A stretch of DNA of 64,000 bases from Bufo bufo (lineage: Eukaryota > Chordata > Amphibia > Anura > Bufonidae): assembly GCF_905171765.1 (NCBI RefSeq), contig NC_053392.1:338799010-338863009 (forward strand), given 5' to 3'. The notes beneath the pieces are model-generated. The model worked only from the letters and a program-made list of their open reading frames with translations, was not told the origin of the DNA and searched no databases. Position numbers and translations under genes: made by a program. Shown one piece after another: positions 44,651 through 58,028 of the stretch; positions within the stretch are counted from its first letter, which is position 1, and each line of letters opens with the position of its first letter.

Positions 44651-44961
44651 CTTAGGCTAGGTCTACACGACGACATTTGTCGCGCGACATTTTGTTGCAC
44701 CAATGTCGCGCGACAATTTTTATAATGGCAGTCTATGGTGTCGCACTGCAACATGCAACATGCTGCGACTGCGACGCAAGTCGCAGAAAATCCATTCGAG
44801 ATGGATTTTTCTGCGACTGTTGCGTCGCAGTCGCAGCATGTCGCATGTTGCAGTGCGACACCATAGACTGCCATTATAAAAATTGTCGCGCGACATTGGT
44901 GCAACAAATGTTGCGACTTATTGTCGCGCGACAAATGTCGTCGTGTAGACCTAGCCTAATA
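44651..44961. mobile_element. Near-perfect foldback MITE rich in GTCGCGCGAC
   Basis: TTAGGCTAGGTCTACACGACG / CGTCGTGTAGACCTAGCCTAA with almost complete pairing over ~140 bp arms. Repeated TGTCGCGCGACA palindromes and GCATGTTGCAGTGCGAC occur on both arms. Small differences between arms only, so young. Apparent ORFs on both strands are palindrome artefacts. Confidence 0.9.
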
Positions 44962-45136
44962 GTATGAGCGTCACCAAGAGACTGTTAGCCGGTATTATGC
45001 ACTACATGTAACAGTGTGAGTGAGTCAAAAACAGGTTCGGCTGTCAACAGTCTAATTTATATGGGGGTTTCATGCTACCCTCTCCCACTAAGCCACGACC
45101 CCCTGCCGAGTGAGACTCTAAAAGTATCTAACACAC

Positions 45137-45257
45137 TTAGGCTACATTCACACGTCCGTGGTGTGTTGCGGACCCGCAAATTGCGGGTCCGCAACACACC
45201 AGCCCGTCACCCCCATAGAAATGCCTATTCATTTTGCGGACGTGTGAATGGAGCCTC
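45137..45257. mobile_element. Short MITE ('ggctacattcacacgtccg')
   Basis: 121-bp hairpin: TTAGGCTACATTCACACGTCCG / CGGACGTGTGAATGGAGCCT with TTGCGGACCCGCAA/TTGCGGGTCCGCAA centre. Its ends resemble the ~95-bp hairpin embedded in the 191-bp minisatellite. Confidence 0.75.
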
Positions 45258-46582
45258 AATAACCATGGCACGTGGCATCAATTTGAGTCAGAATTCTGCA
45301 CATTTTTATTAGTAAATCTGCCCCAAGGTTTCTCTTCCAGTGACTTACATTTACTGAATGAAACACACAACAATTCTTTTTAGGCAGACATAAAACCCTA
45401 GCAACTAAGATAATATTCATATTTTCGGCACATACATATAATGTAGTCCTCAACAGAAGTCGCAATAATGCCTGTACAAGTGTCAGACACCTGTACAAGC
45501 AATTTTACGCTTTACCAAAAGTCTCATGCGTATTTCTATGCACAAGACATTTTTTGGTATGGAGCGCTGTTCTTGTGTAGCCTGTGTAGTCTGTTTAGTC
45601 CCTGACGCCTGCATCATTAATCCTGGGGAGGGCGGCAGGAACTGAACAAACCTTACAGGCTGCACATATACACAGCTCCAGATAATTGCGGGAACCCAGC
45701 AGACTGAAGCCAGGCTCTCGCTGCAACAGCCAGGATTAGAAATAACTCAGATCCCAGCCATCTAACTTCCTAGATGTCGCAGTCCTCTGCCATCCCTGGC
45801 CCCCCACAAAAGATAATCACAAGGTGCCAATGCATTGCCACAGCAGCTGGGGACCTAACAAAGGTCCCTCGGCCTGACATTACTGGGTGTATATTCGCAT
45901 GTGCCACACAGACCGTCTAACCACTGGTACAGTGACAGGCCATAATGTATTAGGTTACCTGGTATCCAAGTGCATTATAAAAAGCCAATAATAATTAAAT
46001 AGTAAAAAAAAAAAGAACACTTTTTTCCCATAAAGTGATAAAAAAATAAACCACACACATATGTGCGAATATAACAAACATAACGTTAATTAAACCATCC
46101 CAAGTACATTAAAAAAATATAAAAATCTACCACCCCCAAAAATAGTAATACATAAAGATGTACTATTATTGTGCAAAAGAAGGAAAAATAGATAAAACTA
46201 TACATATTTGGTATCACCAAAATTGCACTCACCCATAGAATAAATATAACAAGCTAGTGATGTCCGAAATTAAAAGTACAACAAAATCGGTGAACCGCTT
46301 TTTTCCCCCATTACCACCTGATAAAAGGTAATAAAATGGTGTCAATAAAAATACAATTCAACCTGTAAAAAAACAAGCCCTGATATAATCGACAGAAAAA
46401 TAAAAAGATAAGGCCAGGAAAAAACAACAACCCAGCATATCTTACTTCTCCTTGGCTGATAACACTCCTCAAAAATGCTAACAGTAGTATTTTTACTCTT
46501 CCGCCCCTCAACCTGACAAACATGCATAACCAGTCATGTTGCCAAATTTTCACATTTTTCCCTGAAGAAATCTGTGTGTCTC
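45258..46582. other. Intronic sequence, A/T-rich, no gene
   Basis: 45965-46300 is A/T-rich with CATATTTGGTATCACC, similar in style to old frog repeats at 11840 and 41260. No structure or coding match otherwise. Confidence 0.45.
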
Positions 46583-47040
46583 TTAGGCGTGATGGATTAG
46601 GTCCGAATGCGTTCAGGGTGCGTTCAGTAAAACTCGCACCATTTTGCAAGCAGTCAGTTTTGTCTGCGATTGAGTTCAGTTTTTTCCGTGCAGGTGCAAA
46701 GCGTTTTGATGCGTTTTTCATGCGCGTGATAAAAAACTGAAGGTTTACAAACAACATCTCTTAGCAACCATCAGTGAAAAAACGCATTACATCCGCACTT
46801 GCTTCCGGATGCAATGCGTTTTTTACTGAAGCGCCATTCACTTCTATGGGGCCAGGGCTGCGTGAAAAGCGCAGAATATAGAACACGCTGCGTTTTTCAC
46901 GCAACGCAGAACTGATGCGTGAAAAACCCTCATGTACACAGACCCATTGAAATGAATGGGTCAGGATTCAGTGCGGGTGCTATGCGTTCACGTCACGCGT
47001 TGCACCCGAGCAGAAAACTTGCTCGTGTGAAAGAGGTCCT
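46583..47040. mobile_element. 'aaggcctctttcacac' / GCAATGCGTTTT MITE, copy 3
   Basis: TTAGGCGTGATGGATTAGGTCC to CTTGCTCGTGTGAAAGAGGTCCTA. Shares GTTTACAAACAACATCTCTTAGCAACC, the stretch that was the target of the poly(A) insertion at 37208. Confidence 0.7.
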
Positions 47041-47353
47041 AGGCCTCATGCACACGACCGTTGTGTGTTTTGCGTTCTGCAAATTGCGGATCCGCAAAAC
47101 ACGGATGGCGTCTGTGTGCGTTCTGCAATTTGCAGAACGGCACGGACAGCCATTGATATAACTGCCTATTCGGACAAGAATAGGACAGGTTATTTTTTTG
47201 GGGGGGACCATGGAACGGAGCAATGGATGCGGACAGCACACGGAGTGCTGTCCGCATATTTTGCGGCCCCATTGAAGTGAATGGGTCCGCATCCAAACAG
47301 CAAATACTGCAGCTCGGATGCGGACCAAAACAACGGTCGTGTGCATGAGGCCT
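47040..47353. mobile_element. 'aggcctcatgcacacgaccg' MITE
   Basis: AGGCCTCATGCACACGACCGTTG / CAACGGTCGTGTGCATGAGGCCT, 314 bp, immediately next to the preceding MITE. Interior: TTGCGGATCCGCAA, CGGACAAGAATAGGACA. Confidence 0.85.
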
Positions 47354-47540
47354 TAGGGTGCTGGCACACAGCAAAGTTCTGACATGCATTCAGGACACAG
47401 TTTGCAATTTAGCCAGTTTAGCAGCCTCATTAACCCCTGGTGTTCTGCATTGTGGGAATGATTTGTTTCATTTCAGCTAGCTACGATAAAAAACTGCATC
47501 CTGAATGCATGTCAGAACCGCACTGTGTACCAGCTTAACG
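47354..47540. mobile_element. Short hairpin MITE
   Basis: GGTGCTGGCACACAGC.AAGTTCTGACATGCATTCAGGA pairs with TCCTGAATGCATGTCAGAACCGC.CTGTGTACCAGC; 187 bp. Third element in a head-to-tail run of MITEs. Confidence 0.65.
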
Positions 47541-48315
47541 TTTCTATTTCAGACCTTCTGTTCAATAATGGACTACAGATTGCCTCTGTGATATGACCAG
47601 TGTGTCGGATCTACAGAATGAATTATTTTTTGCAAAAGCCTAGTGATCTACTGTACGAGTCAGAATGAGTACCAGATAAAGCTTATATTAAAAGTTGACA
47701 CTTGCTATACATCTTTTATGTTGCTTGAACAGTTCTCTGCCCGCTGTGAGAAATGTCTACAAGATACACAGATCATCACAAGCATTTGCATGTTTTTAGT
47801 GCAACTGGCTAGACCTCATTTTTGAGAACCCATGCAAAACATATGGAAGTACTTAAGAGAAACCGGTGCCAATAGTCCTAATTTTATTGGGGTGGTGCCA
47901 CGGTATAAACTGAGGATTCTTGTTTCTTTCAGCCTGCTCAGCAAACCGTAATCTGTTACTGCACCTCAACAATTCTTTGGAGCTCTTGGAAGTCACTGAT
48001 GGGACAGCCATGTGTCCTACAAAGCCATCTGCTCCTACTTTTTTCTGTCACTGCAGTTGTTCATGCTATGACGTGTAATAATTTATCATGTGAATCACTG
48101 TAGAAACACACAGCTCAAAAAGCAGCAAGGCTTATAATGTTTTATGGTTTCATGATGTCAGATTTCCACCAAAATGACATGTGGATTACTGAATGTTACT
48201 CTAAATGTTGCAAAATGGAGAGTAGACTGTAATGATATCTGGGCAAAGTTACTTGGAATGGGCGTGACACAGTAAATGCTATTTCACTTCTTTCCAAAGC
48301 CTCAGATAATGCTCA

Positions 48316-49601
48316 TGTAACACCCCAGTGGTGTTACCACTTCTGCACCCTGCTACTGTCTTTACTGGTCTAACCTCATGTCATCTTGTGTATGCATTCC
48401 AGGTTCACCAAAATGTGCATTCCTATTATTGTTATGCAACTATTTATTTCATGTAATATGCTTGATTCACTAGCAGGTGGCAGCAAACACGGCAGAGCTA
48501 TCTTAGATAGAATGGAACCTTCCATTTCATTCTAACACCCCTCTGTGGAGGAGTGGGCTAGTCCCACTTCCTGCAGGAAGGGCGGGGACCAGTTCTAGTT
48601 AGTCTAGCTTACCCCCTGCTAGGGGAAGGTGTGTAGGGCAAGTCTCTGCTGGACGTGCCTACGGCAGTCAGAGCACCCTAAGCTCTGCTGGCCATGGAGG
48701 CCAAAGCTTGAAGCTTAAAGGGCTTCTGTCACCCCCCAACCCCCAATTTTCAGTTTTTGACTTATTATATTTGTTAATGTAAGCAGATTCCATATATGCC
48801 CCTCTTACCTCGGGCAGTGCAGTAATTACAGTAAAAAACGTACTTTTATTATATGTACATTTCTTCACTACCAGCAAGAAGTTGGGCGGACTTGCTGGTA
48901 GCCGCCGCATCCCTTGCTGGTAGTCCTTCTCTCAGAGCGCCTGCGCCGAATGACAACCGGTACGGCGCAGGCGCGGGATTTGAGGCTGCAGGCAGGGCCA
49001 GCGAGAGGAGGAGAGCGCTCGCTGGCCCTGTCAATCAAGTGGAGGAGGGGGCGTTTTTTCAAACAGAGGATGCGGCGGCTACCAGCAAGTCCGCCCAACT
49101 TGCTAGTAGTGAAGAAATGTACATATAATAAAAGTACGTTTTTTACTGTAATTACTGCACAGCCCGAGGTAAGAGGGGCATATATGGAATCTGCTTACAT
49201 TAATAAATATAATAAGTCAAAAACTGAAAATTGGGGGTTGGGGGTGACAGAAGCCCTTTAAGGAGCCAGGAGGAAAATTTCCTGGTATAACCATAAGTCA
49301 GACCAACAAGAGAAGTGCAGCATACAGAAGTAACAGTATATTAAGCAAGCCTGTCAGTACAGCAGAGAGAGAGCAAGCAGAGTTATTGAAGAAGCCTGCC
49401 AGTTTAATGCAAAAGCCTGCTGGGACCAAGACAAAGCTTGAAGACTGTTTCTGATGAACGTTTATTCAAGTAAAGCTGCTGTTGAACTACATACACGGTC
49501 TGGACTCAATCTTTCTTCAAATCCCTCAATTATTCTCAATATTTATTGCTTCGGAGTCAAAGCCTGGGGTCCAGCCATATCCAGGTAGGAGCACCATGAC
49601 A
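48316..49601 (+). mobile_element. LTR (TGTAACACCCCAG type), copy 2, with nested MITE
   Basis: TGTAACACCCCAGTGG to GTAGGAGCACCATGACA. Same order of motifs as 39759-40290 (CAGGTGGCAGCAA, GGTCTGGACTCAATC). 48715-49261 is a later MITE insertion; without it the LTR is ~740 bp. Homology to copy 1 continues ~25 bp beyond the CA end (AAAGGGACATTT), hinting that a little interior sequence remains. No target duplication recognised. Confidence 0.6.
48715..49261. mobile_element. TTAA-flanked foldback MITE, copy 2
   Basis: TTAA at 48715-48718 and 49258-49261; AGGGCTTCTGTCACCCCCC ends. A shorter version of 30325-31087 lacking part of the centre. Nested in the LTR above. Confidence 0.85.
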
Positions 49602-50484
49602 CACATAAAAGGGACATTTTAGGGAAAACAGGAAAACGCCCAGCCCAAGAGCAGTAAACGACAGCCCTGCCCACAGGGAACAGCCCAGTGCAAATGAAGG
49701 AAGTGAAAACTCCACCCCTAAAGCTCCTCCTTCTTCACTAGTTGGTATTGCAGCAAGAGAGCAACATGACGCGTCCTCGGCATTCCTACATCTGGGGCGC
49801 ATTGCAGATATAGAGGGCCCTAGGGGGAGGCAGCATGCTCTCCCACAGATTACTTGGCTGAGCCTGGACCTGCCACTGCTCCAAGTTACAAGTCAAGGAG
49901 CAGCCTGGTAATTAGGAGTAAGGCTGGTTATTGTGGCAGCATCGCTGCTGGGGTGTGCTGTGGATCCTCTGCTGTGCTGCAAACGTTTCAGGGAGAGAAC
50001 AGCAGCATAGACTGACGTGCCGATTGAAAATATGCAGTGCAAGTCAGTTCACACTGCAGGCCTTCTTCGTAGCATGTGGATAAGATTTCTTAAAATCTCA
50101 CCCAATTTGCTTTCATTGTACAACCCTGTGGATTTTCTGAAGGCAAATCCACGGAAGCAAATCCGCAGTGCTTACACCACGTATGGACATAGCCTTAAAG
50201 TGGTTTCAATCTCTTATCTTACTTATTCTACACATTACATGTCAAAGAAGTAAACTTGTAATCTACATTAAGAGGTTGTATCCTATGGACAACTTCTTTC
50301 TCTATAGTCCATTAGGGCCTACTTCTATAATATAGGGGAGTCCCCTGCTCAGAACCACCCTTTATTGGCAAGGATGAATCCCACTCTGGTGGACTTTATG
50401 TGACCATGTATTAAATTGTCACCTATTAATTTATATTACTGCTATGTAATACATTTTCTATGTGTGACCTCAGTTTTCTGCATT

Positions 50485-50519
50485 CTTTTGTGATATATAT
50501 ATATATACACACATACACA
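50485..50519. repeat. TA/CA microsatellite
   Basis: GATATATATATATATACACACATACACACA, directly left of the next Tc1 element; 49602-50484 holds no recognisable gene or repeat structure. Confidence 0.85.
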
Positions 50520-52105
50520 CACTGCTCAAAAAAATAAAGGGAACACAAAAATAACACATCCTAGATCTGAGTTAATTAAATATTCTTCTGAAATACTTTA
50601 TTCTTTACATAGTTGAATGTGCTGACAACAAAATCACACAAAAATAAAAAAATGGAAATCAAATTTTTCAACCCATGGGAGGTCTGGATTTGGAGTCACA
50701 CTCAAAATTAAAGTGGAAAAACACACTACAGGCTGATCCAACTTTGATGTAATGTCCTTAAAACAAGTCAAAATGAGGCTCAGTAGTGTGTGTGGCCTCC
50801 ACGTGCCTGTATGACCTCCCTACAACACCTGTGCATGCTCCTGATGAGGTGGCGGACGGTCTCCTGAGGGATCTCCTCCCAGACCTGGACTAAAGCATCT
50901 GCCAACTCCTGGACAGTCTGTGGTGCAATGTGACGTTGGTGGATAGAGCGAGACATGATGTCCCAGATATGCTCAATTGGATTCAGGTCTGGGGAACGGG
51001 CGGGCCAGTCCATAGCATCAATGCCTTCGTCTCGCAGGAACTGCTGACACACTCCAGCCACATGAGGTCTAGCATTGTCTTGCATTAGGAGGAACCCAGG
51101 GCCAACCGCACCAGCATATGGTCTCACAAGGGGTCTGAGGATCTCATCTCGGTACCCAATGGCAGTCAGGCTACCTCTGGCGAGCACATGGAGGGCTGTG
51201 CGGCCCTCCAAAGAAATGCTACCCCACACCATTACTGACCCAATGCCGAACCGGTCATGCTGGAGGATGTTGCAGGCAGCAGAACGTTCTCCACGGCGTC
51301 TCCAGACTCTGTCACGTCTGTCACATGTGCTCAGTGTGAACCTGCTTTCATCTGTGAAGAGAACAGGGCGCCAGTGGCGAATTTGCCAATCTTGGCGTTC
51401 TCTGGCAAATGCCAAACGTCCTGCACGGTGTTGGGCTGTAAGCACAACCCCCGCCTGTGGACGTCGGGCCCTCATATCACCCTCATGGAGTCTGTTTCTG
51501 ACCGTTTGAGCAGACACATGCACATTTGTAGGCCTGCTGGAGGTAATTTTGCAGGGCTCTGGCAGTGCTCCTCCTGTTCCTCCTTGCACAAAGGCGGAGG
51601 TAGCGGTCCTGCTGCTGGGTTGTTGCCCTCCTACGGCCTCCTCCACGTCTCCTGATGTACTGGCCTGTCTCCTGGTAGCGCCTCCATGCTCTGGACACTA
51701 CGCTGACAGACACAGCAAACCTTCTTGCCACAGCTCGCATTGATGTGCCATCCTGGATAAGCTGCACTACCTGAGCCACTTGTGTGGGTTGTAGACTCCG
51801 TCTCATGCTACCACTAGAGTGAAAGCAACGCCAGCATTCAAAAGTGACCAAAACATCAGCCAGGAAGCATAGGAACTGAGAAGGGGCCTGTCGTCACCAC
51901 CTGTAGAACCACTCCTTTATTGGGGGTGTCTTGCTAATTGCCTATAATTTCCACCTGTTGTCTATCCCTTTTGCACAACAGCATGTGAAATCGATTGTCA
52001 CTCAGTGTTGCTTCCTAAGTGGACAGTTTGATTTCACAGAAGTGTGATTGACTTGGAGTTACATTGTGTTGTTTAAGTGTTCCCTTTATTTTTTTGAGCA
52101 GTGTA
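50520..52105 (-). mobile_element. Tc1-like transposon (DD34E, 'actgctcaaaaaaataaaggg')
   Basis: 50520-52103 (1,584 bp): ends CACTGCTCAAAAAAATAAAGGGAACAC / GTGTTCCCTTTATTTTTTTGAGCAGTG. TA follows on the right; the left flank is CA inside a microsatellite, so the left TA has mutated. One transposase gene on the minus strand. Confidence 0.9.
50780..51851 (-). pseudogene. Tc1 transposase with one frameshift
   Basis: The N-terminal part (51851 down to ~51530) has [20 protein letters not shown] and a second HTH around [12 protein letters not shown]. At about 51530 one extra base (plus-strand A in TTTGTAGGCC) shifts the frame; the rest runs open from ~51530 to 50780. Catalytic motifs: [37 protein letters not shown]; spacing between the last two is 34, DD34E. 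The C-terminus RGGHTHY is typical. Apart from the single indel no stop was seen, so inactivation is recent. An alternative upstream ATG adds ~15 residues before MRRSL; MRRSL is the more likely start. Confidence 0.88.
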
Positions 52106-52698
52106 TTTTTTTCTAATCTCTGTCTACCATATATGCGGACTGTGATGACGTCGCCCCGGGTGCCAAATTGTAGGGGGAGCAAGGCAGCAGGCAGTATAAT
52201 AAAGGTGATAGAAGTCTAGGGCTCCCATTCCCTCCGTTCTGCCTCATAAGCTAAGAAGGTGTCATGGCGGTCTTATCTCCGAATGAAGACATTAAGGAAA
52301 GTTTACATCACAGGAAAATTCACTGGATGGATGAGGTACGTGGTGCTGTATTATACTGTATATTTTGTAGTGATGTATGTAGGGTAATGTCCAAACACAT
52401 ATTTGTTTCACGGTAGGGTTGGGGGGTGGATTGAGAATTTGGCCCACCCTGCCGCATCCTGGCCCCAGACTTCAGGTCACTTTGTGCGTCTTCTGAATTC
52501 TGGGGCCTCACAACAATACATAGCTTGCCCCGGGTGCTGGCAACCCACGCTACGCCACTGGTTGATACTAACCATTCATCGCCCATAAATTTCCTGACCA
52601 GTGTAAAAGGGCCTTAAGACCGCTCACTGTTACTGGGTACTTCTTTAGCAGAAGTGAGTAGCTATTACTTCAAAACAGCTTTCCCTAGAAAATTTACG
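52106..52698. other. Intron with a hAT-like end fragment
   Basis: CAACCCACGCTACGCCACTG (52541-52560) is the inverted form of the CAGTGGCGTAGCGTGGG hAT terminus. A partner end is not visible. The rest shows no gene. Confidence 0.4.
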
Positions 52699-52863
52699 GG
52701 GAGATTTATGAAACTGGTGTAAAGTAGAACAGACTTAGTTGCCCATAGCAACAAGATTCTACCTTTCTTTTTTTACAGATCCTTTGGAAAATGAAAGGTG
52801 GTATCTGGTTGCTATAGGCAACTAAGCCAGGTCTACTTTACATCAGTTTCATAAATCTCCCCC
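52699..52863. mobile_element. Hairpin MITE ('ggggagatttatgaaactggtg')
   Basis: GGGGAGATTTATGAAACTGGTGTAAAGTAGA pairs with TCTACTTTACATCAGTTTCATAAATCTCCCC; inner GTTGCCCATAGCAAC / GTTGCTATAGGCAAC. 165 bp. Confidence 0.85.
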
Positions 52864-54514
52864 TTAGTATCTAAATGAAGCAAAATGACAGTATGTATAT
52901 AGGTGACAATAACAGAATAATATTAGCGAGTTAACAATATGAAGTATGAGTTCAGCGTTTTGAAATCTGCAATATGTAATCCATATATTTTCTATCTAGA
53001 GCAGTGGGGGGAAATAACAGGCATTTTTGGAAAAAACCGCACCTATGGTAGAAAAAAAATCGCATCAATATCACATATGAAAATTCGTGCAGATTAATGA
53101 TAGAATTCAACAGCAAATGTTAAAATAATAAATGATAATAATATTGCTGTAGATTACTATATAATTACAGGTTCTGAATGTCCTCTTTCTTTTACATGTT
53201 CTCTAGCTCGAAAAATCCATGCCTGATTTTATATTCCACCTGAATCCACTCCGCATTTTATGCTTTATTGGATTGTAAAGGTTGCTGGGTATAGGAAAAG
53301 ACCCCGAAACGCGTCTGGTTATTTTAAGACCCGCACATCAGCTGATGGACATACACTTTGAAATTGGATCCTTATCCCTGTGGAGCCCTCGACTATACAA
53401 GTTCGATTCTCTGGCATAGACTGAACGCCTCGATTTAAATATTCGGTTCTAACAACTGCGAGATCCCACTTGAATACCCTCCATAATTGGAGCAAGTTTG
53501 GAAGACTATTGGAGATCGTGAATATCAGTGACCGCAAAATCATTCGAGCTGTTCCAGCTGACGAACTGTAATCAGGTACCGCCATACCCGACATTGCCAG
53601 CCACGTGGGACGCCACTGTGTGCGCAAGTCGTACGGCAATTGAACTATACCATATCAGGAGGTGTAATCACAGCATCTCCGTCAGCGAATATATGCCGAA
53701 TCTGTTATAATATCGAACACAGACTATCGAATGTGAATTTATCGAATTTTAAACTATCAATATTATTTAATTGCAAGGGTTTTATATGCCATATACTATG
53801 TTATATATATTTGAATGAAGTTTTTTTCACCTCAATCACTTTTATCTTCTTAAACATATTGGAGTGTATTTTATATTCATCATTATTGTTATCCATTATT
53901 TTATTGTCAGCTAGATTGTAATATTATTGTTTTTTTATCATTGTATATTTTAGTTGTCAAATCTGCATTAGGTGTAATAATAAATATTTAATTGATACCA
54001 TTACCCATACTTGTACTTATCTCTGTTTGGCCCAGGTGGTGAGTGCTCAGCCTTCCAATTATTTATTTCTAACAATATGAAGTACACACAGCTGTGAACT
54101 TCTCAATAGTGAACCATGTATTCCATTTAAAGTAATCTTCCCCATGTTGCCTACAAGGAAAGTAATGCAATATATTTTCTGGGCATACTGATTGCCTGCC
54201 AAGAACACGGTTTTCTGGAGCCACAATGGAGTATTATATAATAAGCAGCACAATTAAAGTCACAATTCTACCTAGACAAGCACAAGTACTAAACTAGAAA
54301 AGTTCAGGAGAAATGTCTGAAAATAAAATCACCAGTGCATCTAATATAATAATATAATTGTTATAATAAAAGGCTGATGGCATTACAATGGATAACGCTA
54401 TAAAAATAAAGCTGGCAGGAAAGTCACGGGGAGAATTTTTACAGAGCCTGCACTCGCAACTGAGTATTGGTAATAATCTAGAATACATTCAACCGCTCAG
54501 AAATGCAACGTAAG
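52864..54514. other. A/T-rich intron with a possible old retroposon
   Basis: 53262-54030 starts near TTGTAAAGGTTGCTGGGTATAGG and AGACCCCGAAACGCGTCTGG and ends GTAATAATAAATATTTAATTG. The GAAACGCGT motif recurs in several frog repeats here (56948, 38122 region). No target duplication or coding domain recognised. Confidence 0.35.
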
Positions 54515-54735
54515 GGCTCATGCACGAGGCCGTTGCCCCGCATATGGCGGGTTCGCAATATACGGGGCACCGGCAGTGTGCACCCCGAATCAAATGGGCC
54601 CGCAAACCCGGAGATGCGGTGTGAAAGCACGGATCAGAACCCCACGGAAGCAGGGGTTCCGATCCGTGTCTGATGCAGATCGTGTACGGGGCAAGCTGTA
54701 CTCTCTTTGGAGGCTGTCAAAAGTACGGAAGATAC
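54515..54735. mobile_element. 'gggctcatgcacgaggccg' MITE fragment
   Basis: AAGGGCTCATGCACGAGGCCGTTG starts the element; AACCCCACGGAAGCAGGGGTTCCGATCCGTG forms an inner hairpin. The right terminal repeat is missing. Confidence 0.5.
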
Positions 54736-55224
54736 CATTTTCGTATAATTGGGTAAGATACTTCAGTCCCTTTTGAGGCCAAAATTCATATTCAGATAAG
54801 TGGAAGAGTTCTTTAAGCTGTTTATTTCACCACAGGGGAATATATGGGGACCAGGACTCCCTGTCTGTACTCACGGAATGAGTTTCCACAAACTGTCTCC
54901 AGGCCGCCACCACACAGTCATGAGGATCAAAACATCCGACTACCCCCAAATGTTTTGACACGCGTGACGGGGAGATGCAGCAGCAGCCGTGTGGGCATCA
55001 GGAGCGACGCGGGTGTCGGGGAACGGGGTAATTATAACCTGTATGCAGTACCCGGGTATTTTGGGAGGCATTATAGGGCTTGGATAACCCCATTAATGTT
55101 ACACTGAAATACACAGTCCAGACTGCTGTGCTAACGTATTGGAGAGGACTCCTTTGGACATGTATAGCAGTCCTGACAATGCATTTCACCACAGCTTTAA
55201 ACACGGACTGCAGAGGAATGGAGA

Positions 55225-55705
55225 GGTGTTCTGCCAGATTCCTATACCTTGTAGAATGCTATACCAGGAAGTGACGCGGCCGCACCGGAATCAGCTGGAG
55301 GAGGGTGTGTGTGGGCAAGCGCAGATCCACTGGATTCATAAAAATAATTTCACCACCGCGGGAGAAGCACCTACTTCATTTGCAAGCGCGAAACCGTACA
55401 CCGCGCGTGCGCACTCAGGGGTAGGTAGATTTTTCAGTGCAAAATGTTCCATTAAAATCTCCCTACCCCTGAGTGCGCACGCACGGACACATCATCTGGA
55501 GCAGTTCAGCCTCACCACATTGCAGAGCTGAGCTGGGTGCGCACGCGCGGTATATGGTTTCGCACATGCAAATGAAATGGGTGCTTCTCCCGCGGCGGTG
55601 CAATTATTTTTACGATCCACACACCCTCCTCCAGCTGATTCCGGTGCGGCCGCGTCACTTCTGGGTATAGCATTCTGCCAAGGTATAGGAATCTGGCAGA
55701 ACAGG
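55225..55705. mobile_element. Foldback element with ~175-bp arms
   Basis: 55230-55410 (CTGCCAGATTCCTATACC, GCGGCCGCACCGGAATCAGCTGGAGGAGGGTGTG, GAGAAGCACC) pairs with 55530-55702 (GGTGCTTCTC, CACACCCTCCTCCAGCTGATTCCGGTGCGGCCGC). A second inner pair is CGCACTCAGGGGTAGG / CCTACCCCTGAGTGCGCA. Non-coding, CpG-rich; NotI-type GCGGCCGC on both arms. Confidence 0.8.

Positions 55706-58026
<2,321 letters not shown>

Positions 58027-58028
<2 letters not shown>

Noticed and set aside
44602..44967. Overlapping Cys-rich open frames on both strands
   Set aside because: Produced by the palindromic MITE; both strands give the same peptide.
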